Made by a program: the position numbers and the translations under genes
The notes under the pieces: generated by a model
What the model saw: the letters and a program-made list of their open reading frames with translations, nothing else
Database searches by the model: none
What the model was told of the DNA's origin: nothing
Shown: piece after piece, positions 31,727-39,674 of the stretch
Position numbering within the stretch: position 1 is the first letter of the stretch
How the letters are laid out: each line of letters begins with the position of its first letter
Assembly (NCBI RefSeq): GCF_018070465.1
Contig: NZ_JAGPXT010000001.1
Span: 310,001-374,000, forward strand
Source: Micromonospora sp. C95
GTDB lineage: Bacteria > Actinomycetota > Actinomycetes > Mycobacteriales > Micromonosporaceae
Direction of reading: 5' to 3'
DNA length: 64,000 bases

Positions 31727-33238
31727 GTGAGGCGCCGTTCTAGGCTCCGTACTGGACCTGGACGGGTAGGACGACCTTGGTACGGGGGTGGCCACGCCAT
31801 GCCGACGATCGTCGGTAGAGGGCTGGACCGCCTCGCCACAGTCCGTCGCGTAACGCGTGGGATCGATCGTAGGACAGTCGTACGGGCCGGCATTTTCGCC
31901 GCCGTCGCCTACGCCGCATGGCTTGCCATCGGCGCGTTCGGGCGTCCGTACAACTTCTTCGACATGAAGATCTACCACGGCGCGGTGGTCTGGTGGGCGA
32001 GCGGTCACGAGCTGTACGAGTTCGTCGCGCCCGGCACAACCCTGGGTTTCACCTACCCACCCTTCGCCGGGCTGGCCATGTTGCCGATGGCGCACCTGCC
32101 GGTCACCCTGGCCGGTCTGGTCAACGCCGCGGTCAGCATCGCCGCGCTGGCCGTGGTGCTGGCCGCGCTGCTGCGCCCGATCGTCGACCGGCTGGGCTGG
32201 CCACTGTGGTACACGGTGGCCATCGCCACGCCGCTGGCCGCCGCCATCGAACCCACCCGGGAGACCCTCGGCTACGGGCAGGTCAACCTACTGCTGTTCG
32301 CCCTGATCCTGGCCGACCTGGTCGCCCTGCGCTGGCGGTCGCGCCGGGGCACCCACCAGGCCGAGGACGACGGCCCGCTGCTGCGGTTCGTCTACGGCGG
32401 TGCCTGGGCCGGCGTGGGCATCGGCCTGGCCACCGCCGTCAAGCTGACGCCGGCCCTGTTCATCTTCTACCTGATGATCACTCGACAGTGGCGGGTGGCC
32501 TGGACGGCCATCGGCACCGCCGTCGGAGTGACAATCGGCAGCTTCGGCATCGTCGGCGCGGAGTCCCGCGACTACTTCGGCAGCGTGCTGTGGCAGACCG
32601 AGCGGGTGGGCGCCGCCGACATGACGCCCAACCAGTCGCTGGCCGGACTGCTGGCCCGGCTCTACGACTCGATCGAGACCCCCGGCCTGCTCTGGCTCGC
32701 CTTCTCCGTGCTGGTGCTGGCGCTCGGCCTGTCCCGGGCGTCCAACGCCCACTCCGACGGCGACGAACTGACCGCCTTCACGCTTGTCGGCCTGACCGCC
32801 AACGTGATCAGCCCGATCTCCTGGACGCACCACCTCGTCTGGGTGATCCCGGCGATCATCGTCCTGACCGACGCCGCGATCCGGCGACACGACGCCAGCC
32901 GGGGGCCGGTACGAACCGCGTCGGCGCCGTACGGCGGACCGCCTGGAGTCGCCACTCTCCGACCACCGATCTGGTACCCGACGCTTACCGGGTTCCGCCA
33001 CGGCTTCGCCGCCATCGGGCTCTACCTGCTCTTCCTGATCTCCCCCATCTGGCCGTACGAGCACCAACTGCCGGAGGTCTCGCACTACCAGGACGGCCTG
33101 TTCGGCGCGTTGATGGAGAACTCCCTGGCGCTGGCGCTGATCCTGCTGGTCGCCGCACTGCCCTGGCGGCCCGGAGCGGAACCCGCCTTCCACACCGACC
33201 GGGCGGCGCGCGCCTCGATGCTGTACGGACGGCGTTAG
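31727..33238 (+). CDS. GT87-type polytopic membrane glycosyltransferase
   Basis: Product of 503 aa. GTG 31727 is chosen because GGGAGG lies 7 nt upstream; ATG 31799 is a shorter alternative. About ten transmembrane helices are visible. After the first helix comes FFDMKIYHGAVVWWASGHEL, with the acidic residue that in PimE-like polyprenol-phosphate-mannose-dependent GT87 enzymes is catalytic, then FTYPPFAGLAMLP and LKLTPALFIFYL-like stretches (AVKLTPALFIFYLM). It probably adds mannose or another sugar to a cell-envelope glycolipid outside the membrane. Confidence 0.85.
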   Translation: MRRRSRLRTGPGRVGRPWYGGGHAMPTIVGRGLDRLATVRRVTRGIDRRTVVRAGIFAAVAYAAWLAIGAFGRPYNFFDMKIYHGAVVWWASGHELYEFVAPGTTLGFTYPPFAGLAMLPMAHLPVTLAGLVNAAVSIAALAVVLAALLRPIVDRLGWPLWYTVAIATPLAAAIEPTRETLGYGQVNLLLFALILADLVALRWRSRRGTHQAEDDGPLLRFVYGGAWAGVGIGLATAVKLTPALFIFYLMITRQWRVAWTAIGTAVGVTIGSFGIVGAESRDYFGSVLWQTERVGAADMTPNQSLAGLLARLYDSIETPGLLWLAFSVLVLALGLSRASNAHSDGDELTAFTLVGLTANVISPISWTHHLVWVIPAIIVLTDAAIRRHDASRGPVRTASAPYGGPPGVATLRPPIWYPTLTGFRHGFAAIGLYLLFLISPIWPYEHQLPEVSHYQDGLFGALMENSLALALILLVAALPWRPGAEPAFHTDRAARASMLYGRR

Positions 33239-33247
33239 CCCCACCGA

Positions 33248-33667
33248 TCAGGGGCAGTTCACCCACTCCTCGGTGCCGTCGGTGAAGACCTGTCGCTTCC
33301 AGATCGGCAGCCGGGCCTTCGCCTCGTCCACCAGCCGGGCACAGGCGGCGAACGCGGCGGCCCGGTGGGCGGTGCTGACCGCCGCCGCCAGGGCCACGTC
33401 GCCGATGGCCAGTGGGCCGATGCGGTGTGACACCGCCACGGCGTACACGTCGGGGTCGGCCGCGATCTCGTCGGCGACCTCCTGTAGCACCTTCGCGGCG
33501 TTCGGGTGGCCCTCGTAATCCAGGCTGACCACCGACCGCCCGTGGTCGTGATCGCGCACCACCCCGGCGAAAGACACCACCGCGCCGGCCCGACGATCGG
33601 CTACCGCCGCCTCGTGGGCGGCGAGATCCAGAGGCTGGTCTGTGACGGTGCTGATGACTGTCACCAT
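33248..33667 (-). CDS. moaE: Molybdopterin synthase catalytic subunit MoaE
   Basis: Product of 139 aa. GAVVSFAGVVRDHDHGRSVV, the LDYEGHPNAAKVL stretch, VSHRIGPLAIGDVALA and the catalytic-lysine region VDEAKARLPIWKRQVFTDGT are complete. With MoaD it converts cyclic pyranopterin monophosphate into molybdopterin. Its ATG overlaps the end of moeA, the last step of the moaC-moaB-moeA-moaE run. Confidence 0.95.
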   Translation of the reverse strand: MVTVISTVTDQPLDLAAHEAAVADRRAGAVVSFAGVVRDHDHGRSVVSLDYEGHPNAAKVLQEVADEIAADPDVYAVAVSHRIGPLAIGDVALAAAVSTAHRAAAFAACARLVDEAKARLPIWKRQVFTDGTEEWVNCP

Positions 33668-34917
33668 GCCCGCTCCCCGGGTAGCAGCGGCAACGGCACG
33701 ATCGGAACCCGGTCACCCACCGCGCCGGTGGTGCCGGGGTTGATCACGGCGAACCCGTCCGCGTTGGCGAGCCCTCGCAGCATGGCCGATCCGACGTGCC
33801 GGACCGGGTGGGCCGTCCCGGCGACCCGGTCGAGTCGCACCAGCGCCAGGTGGGTGTGGTCGCCGCGACCGGCGACGGGCTCGGCGAGGACGGCGTGCGG
33901 AAGCGTCGGCAACGACCGACCGGCGAGCCCGGCCAGCAGCGGGGCGACAAGTGACACCAGCGCGATGACGGCGGACTGTGGGTTGCCGGGCAGCCCGGCC
34001 ACGAACCGGACCTGCCCGTCGGGGCCGACCAACCGGGACAGCAGCATCGGGAAGCCGGGACGCACCGCGACGGTGTTGACGACGTACTCGGCACCCAACT
34101 CCGCGAGCGCCGGGTGCAGGTGATCGACCGGGCCGTGCATGGTGCCACCCGTTGTGCAGACCAGATCGGTGTGGTCCAGGGCGGCACGCAGCGCGGCCAC
34201 GTGAGCGTCAAGCGTGTCGGCGACGGGCCCGACCACGCCGTCCGGGTCCACCTGACAGCCGTACCGGCGGAGCCAACCTGGCACCGCCGGGCCCAGCGCG
34301 TCACGGACCCGCCCGTCGCCCGGCGGACCTGCCGTGAGCAGCTCGTCGCCGAAGACCAGCAGTGCGGCCCGAGGCTGCCGGCGTACCCGCAGCGTGTCAA
34401 GGCCGCAGGAGGCGGCCAGGCCGATCACCGCAGGGTCGACCGGTGTCCCGGCCGGCAGCAGTTCCTCACCGGCGGTCGCCTCCTCGCCGGGCTGCCGCCA
34501 CTCCGGCGCGGCACGTGGCACGCCGTCGACAAACCCCGTCGGGGTACGTCTCGACTCCTCCACCCGGAGCACCGCCGACGCACCCGCCGGCACCATCGCT
34601 CCGGTGGCGATCTCGACCGTCGTCCCGTCCTCGGTCAGCGGGGCAGCCCTACTGCCGGCGAGGACCCGCCCGACGACCCGCCACGGGCCGGCACCGCGTA
34701 CCGCCCAGCCGTCCACACTCGACGTCGGGAACGCCGGCAGGTCCGTCCGGGGGGCGAGCGGTTCGGCGAGGGTGCGACCGTCGGACTCGGCGAGCGGCAG
34801 CTCGACGGCGGGCAGCGCGGCGGCCAGGCCGACCGCGTGCACCCGGGACCGGGCCTGCGCCCAGTCGGCCGGCGGTGGCGCGGCGACCTCGTCGGTGGAG
34901 GCGGTTTCCGTTCTCAC
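33661..34917 (-). CDS. moeA: Molybdopterin molybdenumtransferase MoeA
   Basis: Product of 418 aa from GTG 34917. MoeA inserts molybdate into adenylated molybdopterin. Typical motifs: LPAFPTSSVDGWAVR, EIATGAMVPAGASAVLRVE, LLVFGDELLTAGPPGDGRV, DLVCTTGGTMHGPVDHL and FVAGLPGNPQSAVIALVSL, then the C-terminal beta domain ending GTTGAVGDRVPIVPL. Domain order is complete. The gap to moaB is 9 nt, with a TAGGCT box overlapping the moaB stop. Confidence 0.94.
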   Translation of the reverse strand: MRTETASTDEVAAPPPADWAQARSRVHAVGLAAALPAVELPLAESDGRTLAEPLAPRTDLPAFPTSSVDGWAVRGAGPWRVVGRVLAGSRAAPLTEDGTTVEIATGAMVPAGASAVLRVEESRRTPTGFVDGVPRAAPEWRQPGEEATAGEELLPAGTPVDPAVIGLAASCGLDTLRVRRQPRAALLVFGDELLTAGPPGDGRVRDALGPAVPGWLRRYGCQVDPDGVVGPVADTLDAHVAALRAALDHTDLVCTTGGTMHGPVDHLHPALAELGAEYVVNTVAVRPGFPMLLSRLVGPDGQVRFVAGLPGNPQSAVIALVSLVAPLLAGLAGRSLPTLPHAVLAEPVAGRGDHTHLALVRLDRVAGTAHPVRHVGSAMLRGLANADGFAVINPGTTGAVGDRVPIVPLPLLPGERAW

Positions 34918-34923
34918 CGGCCG

Positions 34924-34929
34924 AGCCTA
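34924..34929 (-). promoter_or_regulatory. Leaderless-type -10 box (TAGGCT) of moeA
   Basis: TAGGCT ends 6 nt before the GTG at 34917 and includes the TAG stop of moaB, as also seen at pheA. Confidence 0.4.
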
Positions 34930-35409
34930 ACCGGCTGCCGGGTGGTCGCCACCGCGCAACTGATCGACCGTGTGGGCCAGAATCGGCCCCAGCACGGCGA
35001 GGCCGTCCCGTGCCCCGCCGGTCGAGCCGGGCAGATTCACCACGAGCGTGCGGCCGGCCACGCCGGCCACCCCTCGGGACAGCACGGTGGTGGGCACCTT
35101 GTCGCGGCTGTACGCGCGGATCGCCTCGGCGATGCCTGGAATCTCGTAGTCGAGCAGCGCCCGGGTCACGTCGGGCGTGCGATCGGTGGGGGTGACCCCG
35201 GTGCCACCGCTGGTCAGCACCACCTCGACGCCGTCCGCCACGGCCGCCCAGACCGCCTGGCCGACCGGGTCGCCGTCCGGCACGACCACCGGTTCGTCCA
35301 CCGTGCAGCCCAACTCCCGCAGCCCGGCGACGAGGAGCGGGCCGCTGGTGTCGGTGTAGACACCGGCAGCGGCTCGGTTGGAGGCCACCACCACCCGAGC
35401 GCGGATCAC
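34927..35409 (-). CDS. moaB: Molybdopterin adenylyltransferase MoaB/Mog
   Basis: Product of 160 aa from GTG 35409, which overlaps the moaC stop (GTGA). ASNRAAAGVYTDTSGPLLV, VVLTSGGTGVTPTDRTPDVT and RTLVVNLPGSTGGARDGLAV are the MoaB/Mog nucleotide and pterin-binding motifs. It adenylates molybdopterin before MoeA acts. MoaB versus Mog naming depends on tradition; function is the same. Confidence 0.93.
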   Translation of the reverse strand: MIRARVVVASNRAAAGVYTDTSGPLLVAGLRELGCTVDEPVVVPDGDPVGQAVWAAVADGVEVVLTSGGTGVTPTDRTPDVTRALLDYEIPGIAEAIRAYSRDKVPTTVLSRGVAGVAGRTLVVNLPGSTGGARDGLAVLGPILAHTVDQLRGGDHPAAG

Positions 35410-35897
35410 GACCGATCCTCCGGGCGCCGCCACAGACCGGTCTTGCCGCCCTCCTTGCGCAGTACCCGCACCGCGTCGACGCTGGCCGCCGGGTCAACGG
35501 CCTTGACCATGTCGACCAGAGCCAGCCCGGCGACCGCGACCGCGGTCAGCGCCTCCATCTCCACCCCGGTGCGGTCGGCGGTACGGGCGGTGGCGGTGAT
35601 CTCGACGGTGTCGGCGGTCAGCGTCAGGTCGACGGTGACGCCGTGCAGGGCGATCGGGTGACACAGCGGGATCAGGTCGGGGGTGCGCTTGGCGCCCATG
35701 ACGCCGGCCAGCCGCCCGACCGCCAGGGCATCACCCTTCGGCAGACCGTCTCCGCGCAGCAGGTCGATCACCTCACGGGTGGTCCGCAGCCGGCCGGCCG
35801 CCGTCGCCGCACGACCGGTTACCTGTTTGGCGGAGACATCGACCATGCGGGCCGCGCCGGCGGTGTCGACGTGGGTGAGCTGGGCGGGTTCGGTCAC
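35406..35897 (-). CDS. moaC: Cyclic pyranopterin monophosphate synthase MoaC
   Basis: Product of 163 aa from GTG 35897. LTHVDTAGAARMVDVSAKQV, the LIPLCHPIALHGVTVDL motif with the catalytic Cys/His, and GVEMEALTAVAVAGLALVDM are all there. It works directly after MoaA. A TAGGCT box 7 nt upstream suggests this is the promoter of the four-gene moaC-moaB-moeA-moaE operon; a strong hairpin at 35942-35973 isolates it from the SARP gene behind. Confidence 0.95.
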   Translation of the reverse strand: MTEPAQLTHVDTAGAARMVDVSAKQVTGRAATAAGRLRTTREVIDLLRGDGLPKGDALAVGRLAGVMGAKRTPDLIPLCHPIALHGVTVDLTLTADTVEITATARTADRTGVEMEALTAVAVAGLALVDMVKAVDPAASVDAVRVLRKEGGKTGLWRRPEDRS

Positions 35898-35904
35898 GGT
35901 CGCG

Positions 35905-35910
35905 AGCCTA
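35905..35910 (-). promoter_or_regulatory. Leaderless-type -10 box (TAGGCT) of the moaC operon
   Basis: TAGGCT on the minus strand ends 7 nt before the GTG at 35897. Confidence 0.5.
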
Positions 35911-35941
35911 TCCCTGTCGTACGACAGTCCGTGCGGCGCTC

Positions 35942-35973
35942 GGAAGGAGCGGCGCGGGAGCGCCGCTCCTTCC
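35942..35973. terminator. Terminator between the SARP gene and the moaC operon
   Basis: Perfect 14-bp stem (35942-35955 with 35960-35973) and GGGA loop. Confidence 0.75.
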
Positions 35974-36128
35974 TCACCGGCCTGCCTCGGGCTGCTGGGG
36001 TAGACCCGGCGGCAGGGGTCGCGACGAGATCCGGCAACTGTCGGATCTCCCCCCGTCGGCGAACGTCCCGGAGGCTAACGACCCTGGCGATAAGAAATCG
36101 ATAAGGACGACGGCCGGGGTAACGGCCC

Positions 36129-39100
36129 TCAACAAGTCGACGCTCTCTGCTTCAGCTCGGCGAGCCGGCGCTCGATCTCCAACCGCTCCGGTGCTCCGGT
36201 CGGCACGATGAGCACCAGCGCGCGCTCCAGGTGTCGTCGAGCCTCGGTCGGGTCCGTGCTCAGCAGATGCTCGGCCAGACCGGCCAGCGCCCGGGCCTGC
36301 TCGTAACGGTTGTCGATCCGGACCGCCAGGTCGAGCGCTCGCTTGTGGGCCCGCACGGCGGCGTCGATGTCGCCGTCGGCCGCCAGCGTCAGACCGAACT
36401 CGTTCAACGCGGTGCACTCCGCCTGCCGCTCGGCCGAGTGAGCGGTGAGTTCCAGCGCCAGTTCGTGCTGCCGCCGGGCCTCCGCGAGCAGACCCAGGCC
36501 GCGATACGCCGCGCCCATCACGTTGCGCGCGTCGGCCTCTCCGTATCGATGCCCCGTCTCGGCGTAGAGGATCATGGCGGACCGCAGCAGCCGCAGCGCC
36601 TGAACGTGCTCACCCTTGCGGGTCCGAACGGCGGCGATGTGGCTCAATGCGTTGGCGATCTGGTAGCGGTCACCTTCTACCCGTGCCCGGAGCAGATGAA
36701 GGCGATGTACCCGCAGCGCTTCCTCGTAACGACCCAGCCAGGTAAGGGCGATACCAGCGTTCGGCAGGTGTGACCGAACCTGGCTGATCAGCCGCATCGG
36801 GAGGTCGCGCAGGGCCGCCATGGCGAGATCGGCGGCCTCTTGAAAATCACCCCCCATGTAATGGACGACGCTGAGGTTTCCCCGGATCCGGGCGATATCT
36901 CCCCGGCGGCCTGCCGCCTCAGCCTCCGCCAGCGCAGATTCCAGGCACTGAACCGCTGGGTGATAGAACCCGGTCTTGGTCAGCGCCGAGGCGAGATAGT
37001 TGTTCATGATTCCAACTGCCCGCCTGTCTCCTGTCTGCTCTGCGGCGGCCAGCCCAAACTCGTGCGTACGCTGAATATCCTCGAAGTAGCCGCGTACATA
37101 GTAGAAGCGCCACAGCACACGGGCCATCTTCCAGGTGTAGCCGTGGAGTGAGTTCTTCGCCGCCAGTTCGATGAACAGATTGAGGTTGCCCCGCTCCCGC
37201 TCGACCCAGTCGATGTCGACCGTCTCGGAACCAGGTAGGAGATCGGGTCGCTCCGGCGCTACGTCGCCGATGTCGCGGTAGATGTCGATGAGCCTGTTCA
37301 ATGATGTCGTGGCGACGATCGACAGTTGCATCACCTGGTCGAGCAGACTGGCGAGCGCCGCACCCCGAATCTCCGCCGAATCTGTTTTCAGGCACTCCTC
37401 CCGGGCGAACTGTCGAACCAGGTCGTGCATCCGGTAACGACCATCCTCCGACTCTTCGACCAAGTGACAGTCGACCAGATCGTCGAGGGTGTGGCTCGCT
37501 TTCGCGTACGACAAGCCGGACATCGCCGCCACCATGCTGATGCAGTAATGTCCAGTGTGTAGACCCAGTAAGCGGAACACCCGCTTACTCACCTCGGGCA
37601 ACGGCTCGTAAGAAGCGGTGAAGGCCGCAACGACGCTGCGCTCACCCGTTCCGAAGCTGGCCAGTGCAGAGTCATTTACGGCCAGACGAGCGGCCAGGTC
37701 GACCAGCCGGCGGTTGCGCCGGTGAGCCAGTCGCGACCCGACCAGCCGGATCGCCAGCGGCAGGTAGCCACAGTCCCGGACTATCTCTGCCGCGGACTCA
37801 GGTTCGGCGTGCACCCGCTCTTCTCCAGCGCTGACCGCGAGCAGGCGGACAGCCTCTTCTGGCGACAGCACCGACAGGGATTCGGGAGGCCCGACATCCA
37901 GGTCGAGAAGTCGACGACGGGAAGTGATCAGGATGACCGACGAGGCGGTGACCGGCAACAGCGGAGCCACCTGGTCGCTGTCCGCCGCGTTGTCGAGCAC
38001 GACGACCGCACGGCGAGCGGACAGTTCCCTGCGCCACACCCCTCGCCGTTCATCGATATCAACTGGAATTCGGGGGGCCGGCACACCCAACTGGCGGAGG
38101 AGCGCCACGAGGGCGGTGCCGGAGTCCATCACGTTGCCCTCATCGTGACCGCGCAGGTCGATGAAGAGCTGGCCATCCGGGTGCGAGGCCGCCAGGCGTC
38201 TGGCGACCTGCACGGCGAGGGTCGTCTTGCCGCTGCCCGCCATCCCGTCGATCAGGTGAACGACGGGTGCCGGGCCTGCGATGCCCCGACTCCGGTCGAC
38301 CATCCGCTCGACGAGGGCCTCCCGGCCAACGAAGTGAGCCACCGGCCTGGGCAGCCAGTCCCAATCCGTCCGACCGGTGTCTGGTTCCGTCGAGGTCCGC
38401 GCGCTCGACCCGTTGCTGCCGTTGGCTGCCGCCGACACGGCGGCAGGCACCGCGGCTGGTCGGCGCTCGATCATCTCCTGGTGCAGTCGCCGGAGATCCG
38501 GTCCGGGTTCGACGCCGAGTTCGGTCCGCATGACCCGGGCCGCGGACCGAAACACCGAGATCGCGCCGGTCACGTCGCCGCGTCGATGCAGGGCTCTCAT
38601 GAGCAGCAGCAACGCGGGCTCACGAACCGGATGGGCGGCAACGGTTCGCCACAGCAGCGGCAGGGCCTCCTCGACGCGGTCCGACGCAAGGTGGAGATCC
38701 GCGAGAAACTCCACGGCGAGAAGGTGCTGTTCCTGAGCCGCCGCCACGTCGGCAGCCAGCGAAGCCCCGAGTGGCACACCGAGCAGGGGTGGCCCGTGCC
38801 AGCGGGGCATCACGTCGCTCAGCAGCGACCGCGCGGTCTCCGGGTCGTCGCGGAGGTTGAGCTGCCGGGCTCGGTCGACCTGGTCAAGAAAGTGGAACAG
38901 GTCCACGTCGTCGGTGGCGACCTCCAGCCGGTACCCACCGCGCTGACGTACCAGCATCCCCTGGCCAGCGTCGTGCGCCTCGAAGGTGCGTCGAAGGTTT
39001 GCGGCGTAGGTCCGGACATTCGGTACGGCCGAACGCGGCGGGTCGTCGGGCCAGATCTCATCGATGAGTTCCTCTATGGCGACCGTCCGGCTCGGGTTCA

Positions 39101-39200
39101 TCACCAGCTTGGCCAGAACGGTTCGTTGCTTCGGTGTGCCGAGGTCCACCCCGGACGAACCAAACGAGACCCGAAAGCCGCCAAGCACCTCAATCTTCAC
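36129..39200 (-). CDS. SARP-type regulator with NB-ARC ATPase and TPR domains (AfsR-like)
   Basis: Product of 1023 aa. GTG 39200 has AAGGGG 9 nt upstream; ATG 39227 would add nine residues. Residues ~1-90 are an OmpR-type winged helix (KIEVLGGFRVSFGSSGVDLG, VNRTVAIEELIDEIW-like stretch, QRGGYRLEV), ~95-235 the BTAD domain, ~290-560 an NB-ARC ATPase with HLIDGMAGSGKTTLAVQVAR (Walker A) and VVVLDNAADSDQVAPLLP (Walker B), and ~650-1020 TPR repeats. AfsR-family proteins activate secondary metabolism or development. No biosynthetic gene cluster is present here, so the regulon is unknown. It is divergent from a GGDEF-EAL gene. Confidence 0.9.
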   Translation of the reverse strand: MKIEVLGGFRVSFGSSGVDLGTPKQRTVLAKLVMNPSRTVAIEELIDEIWPDDPPRSAVPNVRTYAANLRRTFEAHDAGQGMLVRQRGGYRLEVATDDVDLFHFLDQVDRARQLNLRDDPETARSLLSDVMPRWHGPPLLGVPLGASLAADVAAAQEQHLLAVEFLADLHLASDRVEEALPLLWRTVAAHPVREPALLLLMRALHRRGDVTGAISVFRSAARVMRTELGVEPGPDLRRLHQEMIERRPAAVPAAVSAAANGSNGSSARTSTEPDTGRTDWDWLPRPVAHFVGREALVERMVDRSRGIAGPAPVVHLIDGMAGSGKTTLAVQVARRLAASHPDGQLFIDLRGHDEGNVMDSGTALVALLRQLGVPAPRIPVDIDERRGVWRRELSARRAVVVLDNAADSDQVAPLLPVTASSVILITSRRRLLDLDVGPPESLSVLSPEEAVRLLAVSAGEERVHAEPESAAEIVRDCGYLPLAIRLVGSRLAHRRNRRLVDLAARLAVNDSALASFGTGERSVVAAFTASYEPLPEVSKRVFRLLGLHTGHYCISMVAAMSGLSYAKASHTLDDLVDCHLVEESEDGRYRMHDLVRQFAREECLKTDSAEIRGAALASLLDQVMQLSIVATTSLNRLIDIYRDIGDVAPERPDLLPGSETVDIDWVERERGNLNLFIELAAKNSLHGYTWKMARVLWRFYYVRGYFEDIQRTHEFGLAAAEQTGDRRAVGIMNNYLASALTKTGFYHPAVQCLESALAEAEAAGRRGDIARIRGNLSVVHYMGGDFQEAADLAMAALRDLPMRLISQVRSHLPNAGIALTWLGRYEEALRVHRLHLLRARVEGDRYQIANALSHIAAVRTRKGEHVQALRLLRSAMILYAETGHRYGEADARNVMGAAYRGLGLLAEARRQHELALELTAHSAERQAECTALNEFGLTLAADGDIDAAVRAHKRALDLAVRIDNRYEQARALAGLAEHLLSTDPTEARRHLERALVLIVPTGAPERLEIERRLAELKQRASTC

Positions 39201-39674
39201 TTTTCGAACCCCTTGTGAGGCAGGCATTCGCGTGATCGCACCTTAACAATCCGCATCGGACCGGGTGAACCGCAACAAAAACTGGGTCACGCGGTGGCGA
39301 CATCGGCAATGTGCGACCACAATCCGAGTGGCAACGAACAAGCCGTGCCGAATCAGCTGGCCCAGCTTTCGGCAGCGGGCAGGCAACCGACCACCCTCCA
39401 CGATCGGTGCGCTCCGCATAACCGATATAAGCGGACCGTCATTAATAGCGGCTTCCTTGGCTAATGTTGCGCATTGTCACATTTATCCTGGCTCGTCCGA
39501 CCTGTCCCGACCTAACCTCACTTTCGCCATCGAACGGAATCTCGATCGATGAGCTGGGGCGTCGAGATTGGGGAGGTCGGGATGCGCGGCAACGACTGGG
39601 GCTAATCGGGGACTCAAATCATCGGTTGCTGACGGTAGGCTCGCCGGTACGGTGCAGTGGTCGGCAGGAGTTGA
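39201..39674. promoter_or_regulatory. Long divergent promoter region, SARP to GGDEF-EAL
   Basis: About 470 bp, visibly less GC-rich than its surroundings, with AT runs such as CATTAATAG and CACATTTATCC. Nested inverted repeats at 39505-39582 could fold in the leader of the GGDEF-EAL mRNA. Short open frames here have no codon bias and I do not call them genes. Confidence 0.6.
39505..39582 (+). other. Candidate structured leader upstream of the GGDEF-EAL gene
   Basis: Outer 9-bp pairing TCCCGACCT (39505-39513) / AGGTCGGGA (39574-39582) encloses an inner 8-bp pairing AATCTCGA (39538-39545) / TCGAGATT (39562-39569). It ends 92 nt before the ATG. It does not show the conserved motifs of c-di-GMP-I riboswitches. 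Confidence 0.35.

Noticed and set aside
35898..36128. A molybdenum cofactor riboswitch upstream of moaC
   Set aside because: The gap is mostly taken up by the terminator of the SARP gene and a -10 box adjacent to the moaC start; no Moco-RNA-like pairing was found.
37722..39218. A 498-aa plus-strand frame opposite the SARP gene
   Set aside because: It is the mirror of a strongly conserved BTAD/NB-ARC coding sequence and has no family signature.
39265..39552. A 95-aa frame in the SARP/GGDEF promoter region
   Set aside because: Codon use is unlike the neighbours, there is no ribosome site and no recognisable domain; the region looks regulatory.
39538..39582. A c-di-GMP riboswitch before the GGDEF-EAL gene
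   Set aside because: The conserved GEMM motifs (GCACAGGGCAAACC and the tetraloop-receptor pair) are not present.
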